From contig NC_044917.1 of assembly GCF_003576645.1 (NCBI RefSeq), positions 7,087,287-7,151,286 on the forward strand: a DNA stretch of 64,000 bases. The letters run 5' to 3'. The DNA comes from Ipomoea triloba. Lineage: Eukaryota > Streptophyta > Magnoliopsida > Solanales > Convolvulaceae. Under the pieces are notes generated by a model, which was not told where the DNA came from, did no database searches, and was given only the letters and a program-made list of their open reading frames with translations. This document shows positions 35,561 to 49,230 of this stretch, piece by piece; the first letter of the stretch is position 1, and each line of letters starts with the position of its first letter. The position numbers and the translations under genes were made by a program.

Positions 35561-36917
35561 AAAAGGTGTCTGGGCTTCACTGGGCCTGGACTGAGCTTAG
35601 CCCAAACATGAACTGGCATATAGAGGGCCAGTTCAGGTCCTATAAAAAATAGCATGGAGCCAAACTCGAAACCGGCTCAAGCCCGGACAAAATCTAGCAT
35701 GGGTTTTTTAAATTATAATAATAAATTTTATAATATTGATAAGTTATCAAATAATATTATAAGTCTTATAAGAAAATTTAAGAGTACAAGTTCAAATTCT
35801 TAAGATTCAATATAATTATATAAACAAGCTGGATTTGTCAAGAAACATTTTATCAGACCAAAATAATATTAAATATACATGCATCATTATTAATACTTTA
35901 AATATTTAGTTGCTACAGAATATATAAACTTTAGTTTGGCAATATAGGATACAAAAGGTCCTTTATTTCAAATCCCATTAAGATATATATTTTTAAGTGT
36001 TTGACCTATCAAGGAAAAAAAAAACATTTGACCCAACATCAACATACTTCAATAATAATGTTATTTAACTTGAATGCATTTACACAATACAACATTGACT
36101 TTATCTATCTCGACCATCTAATTTAAAGAGTTAAAGATAAATTAATGTAATTTATATAAAACGCAAGTAAAAAAAAAAAAAAAAAAGAGTGCGGAAATAA
36201 TATAATTCCACTTTAAATTTTCTTAAAAGCCACCGGCAAATACTTCCCCTTCAGATTTTGACAATTCAGGCATTATTGTTGGTTATTAGTTCCTATTTTC
36301 CACATGCAATCAACCCCTATCCGATCCCTTTCCGTCTATCTAAAAAAGTTGGACCACGAGAACCTTTACAAACAAAAGATAGAATGCGATGTAGTACTAC
36401 GTGCCCAATGCAACGAATCCATCCTTGAGAAAATGGAGTTTGGATCCTCATTACTTGTCGCTATAAAACGCACCGCAAGGAACATGAGGTTATCGTGGAC
36501 GCCTTAGAACACCATATTTTAATTACCATAGCTACCAATCCTAGCCTATACCCTAAAGGAGTATAGTGTGAGCAATTATTTGTACGTTTTTTTGGTCCAA
36601 AAAGATTGTTGGGTAGCTACAACAATTAATATTATGATGGAGATTAATTCCGTCCATACCAAAAGAGAGATGAACCACTTCTCTTTATATATTGCAACTA
36701 AACTTTCTCATTTTTCACCTAATCTACTTTACTCTTCTATTTACGATATGCTTATTGAGTACTAAATTAATTGCTCTTCATCTTTGTCTTCTGAGGAGCT
36801 GATTAAAATAAAGTATATAATACAGAGTACAAAATAATATTTATCTATATGTATATGCATAAGCTCATGCATTTACAATGCATTTGCATTTTGCATTCAA
36901 AGAAATATAGTTCCTAT
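35561..36917. other. Intergenic, no gene seen
   Basis: 35580-35700 has a GC-richer patch (GGGCCTGGACTGAGC) of repeat-like character. A 67-aa frame at 36304-36507 has no recognisable domain. Confidence 0.35.
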
Positions 36918-37015
36918 TTATCTAAATGTATATGTTGGTTATCGTCTTTTCCTTCATGTATTGATCATTTATTATAATAATATGAACTTTGTTTTGTTTT
37001 CAAAAAAAAAAAAAA
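36918..37015 (+). mobile_element. Very short LINE 3'-end insertion
   Basis: About 98 bases ending in TTTGTTTTGTTTTC plus a 14-base A-tail, between a perfect 17-bp TSD, AGAAATATAGTTCCTAT at 36901-36917 and 37016-37032. It is the extreme 3' end of a LINE-like transcript. Confidence 0.88.
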
Positions 37016-37032
37016 AGAAATATAGTTCCTAT

Positions 37033-39563
37033 ATATTCCTATTCCGTATTCCAACTACTATATACCTTTTTAATTATGAAATTAACTAACAATTAATATT
37101 TATAAATATTTTTAAAAATGTTAACAAGTATATTCATAATTTTTTATATTTACATGTTTCTTAATATATTTTGTCTATTGTTTATTTGTTCTAATTGCCA
37201 TTTTTCGTACTACTAATTATATTGACGCCGTTAGTATGCAAGTCTATCTGTTGTCACGTTCTTGCCCACCCACTCACTTGGGAGAAGTTAAGTCCTTTCA
37301 ATTTTTATTCTTTTTTTGGTTAATTTAATTCGCCTAATAACGTAACAGAAGCTAAAGCGACTTTTTTGGTTTATATTCTTTTCATCTAAATAATTAATTA
37401 AATCCCATATGCTTCATGCGAAAAATTTATACATATACAAAAGTACATTATTTATATATTAAAGGTACATTATTTGATAATGTATATAAAAAAAATTGTG
37501 TACTTTATGTATACAAATATTATAATTTTAGTATAATAAAAATGTATTTTTTACTTATGGTTCACACAAATATGTAGACCATACCTCTTTATATTCATCT
37601 TGTAATATTACTTTATCATTTTTATATGTGATTTTTGAATGACATTTTTTAAAGTTTATTGATGGGTCGAGTAATTCATAAACAATTAATGAATAAAGAT
37701 ATTTATTAAGAAATTTTAAAATAATAAGAAGAAAAACAGTCTCACTCATAAATTGTGTTTATGTATGATAGAAATAACGTATTTTAAACTATCAATCAAA
37801 GATAAGTCCTCTTTGATAAAAGAGATTTAGCTTAAAATAAGCTCTAATTTGAACTTATTCTCAAATGTTATAAAACATGGTGTTTGAGTAATAAATCATG
37901 GATTTTCATTATTTCTTCCATTTTATACTTAGCTTATAGATTTATAAAAACAACATATACTACTATTCTTGAATTAAAATTCAACTTTCTCCCTCCTTTT
38001 CTCATGTTTTACTTGATCTTCTTCCTCTTTGTTATTTCCTTTGTTTTTTTAATTCTTTCTTTTTCTTTTTCTTTTATATTCTAACTTTTTCCTCCTCCTT
38101 TCCTTTGTAAAATTTATATTTCATCTAATTCATTCATTCATATAATACATTATTTATTTTTATTAAATATTTTCATATATATATATATATATATATATAT
38201 CAAAATGTCATTAATATATACATATTTTTTTAAATCATTTCACACTTATAAGCTCCCTTAACATTTAATTTTTACTAAAGACTTCTATCAACTAACTAAT
38301 AGCTATAAGTTTTTCAACTTGTATTAATAGCTCAATTGTTTACAACAATGAATTTATCATAAAAGATCAAAGATTAAATCCCATCAACTTCTTGAGCGTT
38401 TAAAGTCAACTAAGTGTTTATTGGAGGTTGAAATCTTTGACCATTAATGTAGTTATTTCATGGTCACAAATATTTGCCCGAAAACGTTTTCCAAAAGGAC
38501 AGACATGAAATGAGTGGGTGTAATGTCGTGCATGCGAGCCCAAACATAAATAATGTTTTTTGGAACTATGTGTTTCTCCACACTCCACTTGCTCGTAAGT
38601 TGTTATGCTTATTCATTGTCAACTGTTGTCTTATAATTTGTTAATGTATTACTAATCTGACATAATTTTTTTTGCTTTAGAGGTGTTTAACAGTTAGATG
38701 ATAGTAGATTATGTTAGTTGGTTATAGAAATGTATTTGGTAAAATTAATTGTTTACTCTTAGTTGATTACATTTAAATAACCTATAAGATATATTGTGTT
38801 AATTATTTATTACTTAACTCTTAAAATATTTTTACAATTTATTGTTATCTAGCTATCATTGTGTTATTATTAATTATTTTTGAATTATTATTATTTTTGT
38901 TTTATTATTAATAATATTATAATTATAAAAAAATAGTCTGTATAGTACATAATAATTCAATATTAAAAATATATTAAAAACATATTTCAAATATATATGT
39001 GTGTGTGTAGGCGAAGAATCTTGTGAGAACAGAACCATAGGAGAGAAATAAGAATCAATTTCAGCCTTACATCAATAAAAATTCAACGAATCTGATCATA
39101 TTTATAAAAAATAATTAAAAAAAAACGCGGTGACATTTTCATAGTTATCATCAACTTCACTATGCAAACTTTAACACTTAAATATGCAAACTTGGTAATT
39201 TTATAAAATCAACGAAAAGGCTAAATTTTAAATGTAAAACCTAAATGATAGAACTTAAGCGGTAAAAAGTGAACCACTAAACCAAATAAAACAAAAAACT
39301 TAGTCATAAACTCTAAAATCGAACCCTAGGAGTAATGCTCTTTTCGTATTTTTGCAAGTGCAATCTTTTAATACTAAATATGCAAAATGTGAATACTAAT
39401 AATTGTAGATTTTAGTGTTCAAGTTTGCATAGTAAAATTGGTGATATTTACGAATATGCCACCCCATTTTTTTTTTTAAAATTATCTGTTTCGTCTAATT
39501 TTTTCAAATGTAAATCTGAGATTGATTTTTATTTCTCTCATAAAGACTTGTTCTCATTTGATC
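37033..39563. other. AT-rich intergenic region
   Basis: No coding exon seen. (AT)n at about 38175-38201. 38690-38780 (AGTTGGTTATAGAAATGT) may be a decayed relative of the GGCCCTGTTTGG MITEs. 39015-39110 resembles 10450-10540. Confidence 0.35.

Positions 39564-39627
<64 letters not shown>
39564..39627. repeat. (TAA)n microsatellite
   Basis: About 21 uninterrupted trinucleotide units. Confidence 0.97.
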
Positions 39628-39628
<1 letters not shown>

Positions 39629-42600
39629 GTTCAATAAATATAAACATTACAATGATAAACAACTATTAAGAGTAAATTTGATTTTTAAAACAAAAATGTA
39701 ATAAGTTGATATTGATAAGCTAGCTACTCAATGTAGCTTTTTCATTTTCAGCTTATTGACATCAATAAATTGAGCTAAAAAGTTATTTACCAAACATTCA
39801 TATTAATTGTTTCACTCTAAAATTAGTTATACAAGCTATATACTTTAGTTGATAAGCCACTTTTCAATTATTTAATTTGTTGATGGTCCTTTTTACAAAA
39901 TTATTTTTATGTGAACGTGATGCAGTCCATTGATGGTCCTTCTTAAAAAATTATTTTTATCAGATATACATTTGACTGATACCAGGAAGGTATTTTGGGT
40001 TTTTTACGACCACTGAACGTGCAAAGTTCTAAATTGTAATAACGACGGAATTCTACTTCCACGTGTGGTCCTATTGTTTACTTTTATTTACCAAGTAATA
40101 CACGTTATAAATTAAACTTTTTTCTCAATAGGATAATTATAAGATCTATGTGGTATATATTTATAAGATATAACCGCATTTAACTGGTGATTTCGATTTT
40201 TGAGATATTAAGTTGAGTCAAGTCTAATTTTTATTTGGGTTAGATTAAAGTGTATTTGAGTTTTTCTAATTAAGGACTTTTTATATTAATACGCTAAAAA
40301 TGAAAAATTAATAAATAATAAATTGATTCTCAAAATGTATCCATTGAATTTGAAAAATGAAGGTTTGAAAGGTTTTAGAGAAGTCTAGCTTTATCTCATG
40401 TTGAAAAAATATACGAATTTGCACTAGTATAAATACATTTTGATATTTTAAGGAATTTAGAATGTGTTGCTAAAATGCTCTCTATTACGTGCAAGGGTGT
40501 GCAAATCAAAATCACAAAATAAATAATGAGACAACAATGCAAATATTCATTTTGTACATTGTATTAGATTGAATTGATTGACTAAAAAGCAATATATATA
40601 ATGACCTTTTATATGTAATATTTTTACCTGGTACCATCAGAAATCAATTCTAATAATATCATGTACAATAATATTATCAAAACAATCTTCAATGGTATCT
40701 AGTATTATTATTAGAAATCATTTTCAATAATACTAGCTAGGTACACGAATGATTTATACATAATATTATCAAAAAAATAATTTTCAATAGTACTTCATAT
40801 ATATTATTAGAAACTATTTTCAATAATACTTGGTATAAAAAAACGAATTATACCTAATATTATTGTAATGATTTTCAATAGTACTAGGTATAATCAAATA
40901 CGGTTAAAAACCATTTCATTATTACACAAGTGCTACAATGTTTAGCTAGTCTGCACGGCTGTTGATCAACAAGATAAACATTCCTATAATAATAGATCAC
41001 ATTATATGCCCACCATTATTGATAAAAATAAAATAATAATAATAAAAAGAATCATTAGATTTATATATACCAAATAACACTAGTATTCCAACCTCTAAAT
41101 ATCATGAATTAATTGCTAACAAATAATAAGGTTAAAATACATTATACAAAATTATTCTCAATACAGATAGATGGCATGTCCATAATTCTTTTCTTTATAT
41201 AACCTCTGCCCATCGACTACACCCGTGTGTCGAATATGTGATCGAGACCTACATACTTTGATGTTAATAGTTATGATCAAACGCATATTACTATATATGT
41301 TATAGCTAGTAGTGAAGACATAACTTTATTGCTTTATGTTTACGATGTAGTAAATAATGCCACATTTTAACAACAAGATGTTAAATTCCAGTCGACCCTC
41401 AAAAACTTCTATCCAACAATGTTAATTTGTATTTGTATATATATAATCTAATTGTGAATTAGGGTTATTGGTTATAGACTTCCAGTTTAGGTCTACTATT
41501 TAGAAAAAAAGGTATAATTTACTATTGTGATCCGAATAAACCATCCAGCCACTACCTACCTCTAACTTAACAATTTAACTAGTTTAAATTAAATTAAGAA
41601 TTAGAGCAAACGTGCAATTAATGATTTAATTTCTTGCTATTTGTGTCTCATACAAGAGAGCAAGGGTTTGATTAGTGGGGGTTTATGATTTTGGTAACGT
41701 GGAAATAAAGTACTTGATTTGTAAAGTAGGTAATCATACTTATTTGTATTGGATGGGTTGAAGGCAGAAGAGTACACGAAATACATGGAGTAATAGTTTG
41801 AAAGATGAGATGAGAGCAAATAAAATAATGGTACAGTGCATGCAGGCGTGGATAGAGGAAGTCAGATGGTCAATGCTACAAACGTTGGACTTTACTCCAC
41901 AGTGACATCCTCGGATCCTTATCTTAATTGAGTTAAGAAACATTAACGTGGCACAATATGAAGTGCACCACATGGCGGTCGTCTCTACCCCCCTCCAACC
42001 TCTATTCATTTTCTTGCCGCAAACTAAAAGTCCCTTCTTATTCATCTTTTTCTTTTGAAAATTCTCTCCTTTAATTTCTAATTGCGGGTGTGACTTTCCC
42101 TTTTTTTTTGACCTACCTACTTCTCACACGCCATGGTGCGTTCAATTATCATCCAAATTGTGTGCCAAAACACCTACATTATTCACACCATATACCCACA
42201 ATACCAGGAAAGTTTTTTTATTTGTGTGACCCTGTGATGGTAAATAAGTGAGACCTTATCAAAGTATAAATAAACTGCGAATTGAAGAAAAGTAGTTCGT
42301 GTGAATATTAAGGAGTATAATTTTTTTGAATAATACGTAGTAGAATTTAAATCAGTCATGAAAACATAATTTTGATCCAATATAATCACAAATACATATA
42401 CTAACTATTGGGCCATGGCTGAATAGGGGCACCAAATATTTTGGGGTCCTGTACTATTATACATCTTGTACCCCTTAAAATCCGGCCCTGCACAATACCA
42501 TTCATTTTATTTGGTTGCCTAAATATTGTTTACACAAAATCATATAATTATCCATAAAACATTGATATTTGGATTAAAAAAACACACATGTTAGGATAAA

Positions 42601-44730
42601 ACGGGTCCGTGATCTAACTCTAACACCAGTTGTTAGGATTAAATACTACTTATCACTATACTAAAAACACAGTTTGTAGTGAGACAAGGTGCTGAATTTT
42701 ACCGTTTAGATCTCCACCTAACAACGCCTATCCTTGTAAAATAGTGATCTAAAAATATATTGTGTTTAGTTTTTGTAGTGATATATTTATTGAACGCATA
42801 AAAAATATATCGTTACTTAGTTGAAGTTATAAATTTCTAATTATAACATGTTATAGTTTTGATTAAAAAGATAATAATGTGAAGAAATATCAAACGTAGG
42901 TCAGATCACATGCATCGGGTCAGTGGGTCACTATCAAAATGGTACAAAATAGACCGAATGAAGCTAAGCACAGAACATTAATCTGATAAATCGTGTCCAT
43001 CAATTTATGCCAATCTTATTCCAATCAATCTCTCTACACATTGAATATATCATATCATTGGTTTATGAATTATGGGTGATCAATATAAAGGATTTATACT
43101 TGAAAATTTAAATTAGATTAGTGCCCCCCAAGTTTGCTTAAGGTTGAGTTTACTACTCCGTATATTTTAATTTTTGGTTGTGCTTGTCGTTTTGTGTAGT
43201 GAATTTAATCATTATTAATTAGCTATAGAATATTTGACTGTGTATTGCGCTAAGTCAGCCCATATTTAGTAAGAGTGATGCATTAAATGTCAATTTAAAA
43301 AATCAAATTTATAAAAGCTAGCTAGAATCTTTGCCATTTATGTGGCATGTAGTAGTGGTAGTACTATGCTTTGATAATTTCGAATTACAAATTTAAAGAA
43401 AATTCATTAATAAAGTTTACAATATACCATTTATATCTACTTTAATACCAATTATCATATCAAACACGAGCGTCAAAAGTTATAACTAATAACAAATACA
43501 CATATTTCTTTCATTATACTTGTGTAATGGTTAGCTGTTAAATTTGATCATTCACCCTTTAACAACAACACCTTTTTAAAAAATGGCAAAGAACATTTTT
43601 CTAATGTAATTTTAAATATAACAACAATATTCTAACATATTGCAGTCATGTCTAATCATAAGGAATATAATGAGACTAAACCTCAAAAATAATCATTCGA
43701 AAGAATCTGTACACCAAAACATCAAATTAAAGTAGTAGATCAGAAGAGTTGAACAGAAATTAAAGGAATTTCACAAAAGAAAAATAGAATCATAAAGTTG
43801 ACAGAATAATACAATAAATTTAAATTGAAAAAAAAAATTAATATTACACGTGAAATAGCTGCATTTTCTCCCACAACCACACAAGTCACAATAAAAATAA
43901 AGATAAAAAAAAGTATGCTCCTTTTCTTCTTTTCTTTCCTTTCCTTTCCGTTTTAATTATTAGAAAGCATCACTTTATTAAATATAAAGTATATTCGATA
44001 TATAAATAGTAATATTCATTTGGAGAGAAATTAATTTTATTGACGAAAGTTTTAGAAAAATATTTGACCAAATATTCACAAAATAAAATATTTGACCTTT
44101 TAGAAAAAACAAAATAGTTCCTTCATCACGAAAAATTATTTATGTAATTGGACAGAAAATTAATAGAGCGACTTGTAATTTACACCATTCAATGACGAAA
44201 ATTTTGTGGACTTAAATTAATTTATCCTAAATTAAGAAATTGAATGTATAAAAAATATTTATGTAATATCTCGCATGAAGGACCATTTTATTATTTTAAG
44301 ACAACTTTTGTGTTTTCCCATTCTAAAAGACGAACTTGCCCAAAGAATCTTCACGGGAAAAACATGGAAAATACTCTTAAAAGTCTACAACAATTTTCAA
44401 AGAAAAATAAGTAAACTACACTACTTTTGAGCCAAATTTTTAATGTGAATCACTTATTATTATTTTTATAAAAAATAATAATTTTGACCAATTAAATACG
44501 AGAGAAATCGAATTCTGCCTTTTCCACATCTCAAACTTTTTACTTTTCTTTACAACAATTCAAGAGTGGAGTTATGCCCACGGTAACTATATACTAATTT
44601 TACCTTCTGTTTTTTTTTTTTTTTTAAATCTTAATCATTCGAATTTAAACTACGAGATCGAAGCACTTGTCATTTTACAATTTAAAAAAGCATATAGAAC
44701 AGTAAAGTTCTAGAAGATAGTCATGAGGGC
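39628..44730. other. Gene-poor AT-rich region upstream of the NAC gene
   Basis: No credible gene. 40310-40516 resembles 54856-55057 (see repeat entry). 40640-40900 repeats the motif ATTTTCAATA.TACT five or more times, a decayed satellite-like tract. 42416-42495 ends in AAAATCCGGCCCTG, the look of a transposon terminus (reverse CAGGGCCGG, common in hAT elements), unproved. Frames at 41637-42045 have no features. Confidence 0.35.
40310..40516. repeat. Diverged repeat, probably LTR-derived (copy 1)
   Basis: Alignable by eye with 54856-55057 through a series of shared words: AAATTGATTCT, AAAATGAAGGT, ATTTGCAC.AGTAT, TTTTAGAATG, TGCTCTCT..ACG and GGTGTGCAAATCAAA. Spacing and order agree. LTR origin is a guess. 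Confidence 0.4.
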
Positions 44731-44894
44731 GGGACACGTTGCATGCAATTAGGTGACACGCGCGCAGTGACAAAACATTTGTCCTTTTCTGGTACTGAAG
44801 GTTCATGCACCTAGCCTAGGCAAGGCAGCTGGACAATTGTACTAAGGTTTCACCATTGGATAAGGTCGGCGGCTTGATAATGCCGAATCTGTCA

Positions 44895-44902
44895 TACGTG
44901 GC
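44895..44902 (+). promoter_or_regulatory. ABRE-like element upstream of the NAC gene
   Basis: TACGTGGC carries the ACGTGGC core bound by ABF/AREB bZIP factors, about 270 bases upstream of the NAC start codon and about 90 bases upstream of the TATA box. RD26-type NAC genes are known to be ABA-induced, so the placement makes sense; use is inferred. Confidence 0.5.
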
Positions 44903-44990
44903 ACATTTAGCACGATCATCTCCACCCGGGCCCCGCAGAAAAGGACAGACCGTACTTATCTTTCTACTCCCATTATTTACTGTTCTTTGC

Positions 44991-45000
44991 CTATATATAA
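44991..45000 (+). promoter_or_regulatory. TATA box of the NAC gene
   Basis: CTATATATAA followed by a C-rich stretch, about 170 bases upstream of the ATG, leaving a 5' UTR of roughly 140 bases with a pyrimidine-rich start region. Confidence 0.6.
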
Positions 45001-45168
45001 TCCCCCATACTCACAGTTTCCGAGAAAAAAAAAAGATTGAATTGGGAAAATAAAAAACATATAAAAATAATTTCCCGATTTTTCAGTGGCTTAGCTCTCA
45101 CTTCCATACTTGCAGCTCTCTGTTTCGAGAAAAAATAAAATAAAGAGCTTATTTTTTTTTGATAAATA

Positions 45169-46373
45169 ATGGGTGTGAAAGATATGGACCCGCTTACGCA
45201 GCTGAGTTTGCCGCCGGGTTTCCGGTTTTACCCGACAGACGAGGAGCTTTTGGTGCAGTACTTGTGTAGAAAGGTGGCTGGGCATGACTTTTCTCTGCAG
45301 ATCATCGGAGACATCGACTTGTACAAGTTTGATCCCTGGGATCTTCCTAGTAAGTTGATTTTGATTTGTTGGTCGTTTCGCAAATTGAGATGGAGTGTAT
45401 TAATAATTAACGAATGTGATTTGGGTTGATGATTTACAGGTAGGGCGAATTTCGGGGAAAAAGAATGGTATTTTTTCAGTCCACGAGATCGGAAATATCC
45501 GAATGGGTCGAGGCCGAATAGAGTCGCCGGTACGGGCTACTGGAAAGCCACCGGAACCGACAAGATAATAACAACCGAAGGACGGAAAGTTGGGATCAAG
45601 AAAGCCCTTGTTTTCTACGTGGGTAAAGCACCAAAAGGAACAAAGACTAATTGGATTATGCATGAATATAGGCTTTGTGAAGCACCCAGGAAGACCGGAA
45701 GTGCAAGGGTACGTGTTTGTGTGTGTGTTTTTTTCAAATTAAAAACATCTTGAAACATTAATTTCATCGAAAAATACTTATTCTAATGGTCTTGTGCGTT
45801 GTTTTGATACAGCTTGATGAATGGGTGCTATGTCGGATTTACAAGAAGAATTCAAGTGCGGCGGCGGCGGCGGCTCAGAAGCCGGTTTCTGGAGTTCAGA
45901 GCAAAGATTACAGCCATGGCTCCTCCTCCTCATCTTCATCTCAGTTCGACGACATGCTGGAATCTTTGCCGGAAATTAACGACCAGTACTTTAGCTTGCC
46001 CAGAATCAACTCGTTAAAGAATCTTAATCTTCAACAAGACGACAAGTCAAGTATCCTACGTTTGAACTCCGGGAGTTTTGACTGGGCCACCTTAGCCGGG
46101 ATCAACTCCATACCCGAATTGGGTCCGGGCAATCAAATTCCACAATCGGGTCATCTGAACCACGCCAACCCGGCTGACATTTATGGCGGGCATTCAATGG
46201 CATTGAGTTTTCCTGTAGACGATGAAGCGCAGAGCGGAATTCGGGTCGAGAATAATTCGGGTATCTACCAGCCGCAAAACCCGAACGCGTTCACTCACAA
46301 CTTCTCCAATTTACTTGACCCGTATGGAATCCGATATGCCAACCAACCGGGTAGCTTAGCGTTCAGGCAGTAA
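45169..46373 (+). CDS. NAC transcription factor, RD26/ANAC072 clade (3 exons)
   Basis: DNA-binding transcription factor of the stress-response NAC subgroup (ANAC019/055/072), which in other plants acts downstream of ABA and jasmonate. Exons 45169-45349, 45440-45708 and 45813-46373 give 336 aa with the classical NAC intron positions. The NAC domain spans about residues 14-165: subdomain [17 protein letters not shown] ([30 protein letters not shown]), D ([26 protein letters not shown]) and E ([12 protein letters not shown]). The N-terminus [12 protein letters not shown] is diagnostic of the clade. The C-terminal half is Ser/Asn-rich with Ala and Ser runs and ends SLAFRQ; it should be the activation region. 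No lesion seen. Orthology to one of the three Arabidopsis paralogues is not decided. Confidence 0.95.
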
Positions 46374-46520
46374 CAAAATATTAGGGTTATAATTTAGAAT
46401 ACCAGAAGATTAAGGGGCATGCCACTCCAATTTATTCTCTTCAATTCGCCTAAATATGCTTTGTTCATTTCACTTACTTGGAGCTATTATTATTTATTAG
46501 AGGAGAAACTTTTGGAAAAT

Positions 46521-47845
46521 CATAATTTAATTCTAGATCGATCAAGCAATTTTAAATTTTGTTCTAACATATGATGCGCTTGTAATATCAACAACAAATT
46601 TATAAACATCTTAAACTCAAATTTAAAAAAAGGTTTTCAATAAATCGATTGAAAAGAAAGAAGTGTATGTAATTAATCATTTTGTTCCTATTTTTGCATG
46701 TAAATAGTTGATTACTGCACATGTGAATGTTAAGTCTTATTTATCTATTTTTTTTAATAGGAAAAAAGAAATTGCTACGTAAATAATGACTTTTTAATGA
46801 GAAAAAGCAAATAATGACGTTTTAATGAGAAAAGATAAAATTATTATGTAAGTGATGACGTAACAAAAAAAAAAAAAAAAGGTAAGAAGGTGGATTGTGA
46901 ATAGTCCAATTGTCCATATGGAGGTTTAGAGTTGAATTGGTGGGCGGGTTGGTAGAAGATGGAGATGAGTCAGAGAAGAGTTAGGCAGCTGCATTATATT
47001 ATTGCATATCAATCCCCTGATTTTGATTCCTTTACCATTTAATAAACACTTCAAACATACATTTGGCATTGATGAATTGGATTAATCAATTTCAGGTCTC
47101 CCAGCACTGCAACTTCTGACAACTAGTTATTGTGTAATATATAATAATGATAAACATAATTAAGAATTAAAAAGTGAGCCCTTTGCTACTATACATCTGG
47201 TCATCTGGAGATATCCATGTTGCAACTTGCAAGCAAGTGCCACGCCATTTTAATTCTTCATTATTTTTTTTTAAAAATTGTCTTGTACAATAATTTTAAT
47301 GAGTTTTATACTTGGATTATGGGTAACATTGATGTGAAATCGTCTCAAAAATAGATCAGGTTAGGTCAATATGAAAATATAATACTTAGGCTTAAAAGTA
47401 TAATACTAATTAGGAATAAAGTGTTTGTCACTTATAAAGGAGAATGTATGAATTTTACATTTTGATGTAAAGTATTACATTTTTCTATCAAATTAAAAGT
47501 ATTACATTTTTACCAAATGTTAGACATAAATAATCTAACCATACAGAATAATCTACGAGAAACATGACCTCGTAGTAGCGGAAGCAGAAGCAATGTTGAT
47601 CTCCAGCCACGGAACGGTAGACCGTTAGCCATATTTGTTGTGTTGGTGTGTGTTGGTGTCTACTGAGCACTATAAGTATCGTAAACTATATGTGCTATAC
47701 AATGCTTATCCTGTATCCGAGCAATACATGTTTATATAGGCACGGAGTCTCGTTGAATAACAACTACTAGTTATTTAGTCCAACCAAACTACTCAATAAG
47801 TCTAGTTAACTTGCACCACTTAATTAAGGCCCTGATATAATATTA
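46521..47845. repeat. Exact tandem duplication, copy 1 (1325 bases)
   Basis: Identical to 47847-49171 as far as I compared, at constant offset 1326. No gene inside; contains an A-run at about 46863-46880 and, at 47330-47510, a piece of the repeat seen at 17978-18455. Confidence 0.95.
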
Positions 47846-47846
47846 N
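47846..47846. other. Single N between identical tandem copies (assembly join)
   Basis: The N lies exactly between the end of copy 1 and the start of copy 2, as when two contigs overlap but are not merged. Confidence 0.9.
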
Positions 47847-49163
47847 CATAATTTAATTCTAGATCGATCAAGCAATTTTAAATTTTGTTCTAACATATGA
47901 TGCGCTTGTAATATCAACAACAAATTTATAAACATCTTAAACTCAAATTTAAAAAAAGGTTTTCAATAAATCGATTGAAAAGAAAGAAGTGTATGTAATT
48001 AATCATTTTGTTCCTATTTTTGCATGTAAATAGTTGATTACTGCACATGTGAATGTTAAGTCTTATTTATCTATTTTTTTTAATAGGAAAAAAGAAATTG
48101 CTACGTAAATAATGACTTTTTAATGAGAAAAAGCAAATAATGACGTTTTAATGAGAAAAGATAAAATTATTATGTAAGTGATGACGTAACAAAAAAAAAA
48201 AAAAAAGGTAAGAAGGTGGATTGTGAATAGTCCAATTGTCCATATGGAGGTTTAGAGTTGAATTGGTGGGCGGGTTGGTAGAAGATGGAGATGAGTCAGA
48301 GAAGAGTTAGGCAGCTGCATTATATTATTGCATATCAATCCCCTGATTTTGATTCCTTTACCATTTAATAAACACTTCAAACATACATTTGGCATTGATG
48401 AATTGGATTAATCAATTTCAGGTCTCCCAGCACTGCAACTTCTGACAACTAGTTATTGTGTAATATATAATAATGATAAACATAATTAAGAATTAAAAAG
48501 TGAGCCCTTTGCTACTATACATCTGGTCATCTGGAGATATCCATGTTGCAACTTGCAAGCAAGTGCCACGCCATTTTAATTCTTCATTATTTTTTTTTAA
48601 AAATTGTCTTGTACAATAATTTTAATGAGTTTTATACTTGGATTATGGGTAACATTGATGTGAAATCGTCTCAAAAATAGATCAGGTTAGGTCAATATGA
48701 AAATATAATACTTAGGCTTAAAAGTATAATACTAATTAGGAATAAAGTGTTTGTCACTTATAAAGGAGAATGTATGAATTTTACATTTTGATGTAAAGTA
48801 TTACATTTTTCTATCAAATTAAAAGTATTACATTTTTACCAAATGTTAGACATAAATAATCTAACCATACAGAATAATCTACGAGAAACATGACCTCGTA
48901 GTAGCGGAAGCAGAAGCAATGTTGATCTCCAGCCACGGAACGGTAGACCGTTAGCCATATTTGTTGTGTTGGTGTGTGTTGGTGTCTACTGAGCACTATA
49001 AGTATCGTAAACTATATGTGCTATACAATGCTTATCCTGTATCCGAGCAATACATGTTTATATAGGCACGGAGTCTCGTTGAATAACAACTACTAGTTAT
49101 TTAGTCCAACCAAACTACTCAATAAGTCTAGTTAACTTGCACCACTTAATTAAGGCCCTGATA

Positions 49164-49171
<8 letters not shown>
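47847..49171. repeat. Exact tandem duplication, copy 2 (1325 bases)
   Basis: Copy of 46521-47845. Directly followed by a long (AT)n run, where copy 1 stops at the N. Confidence 0.95.

Positions 49172-49227
<56 letters not shown>
49171..49227. repeat. (AT)n microsatellite
   Basis: About 28 AT units; probably the point where the contig underlying copy 1 broke. Confidence 0.97.

Positions 49228-49230
<3 letters not shown>

Noticed and set aside
39425..39637. 70-aa frame with a poly-Ile tail
   Set aside because: The tail is the translated (TAA)n microsatellite.
41740..42045. 101-aa Cys-rich minus-strand frame
   Set aside because: No start context, signal peptide or family pattern; likely chance in a gene-poor region.
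47488..48996. Two identical 60-aa frames as a duplicated gene
   Set aside because: They lie in the exact 1325-base duplication split by N, and the peptide has no recognisable features.
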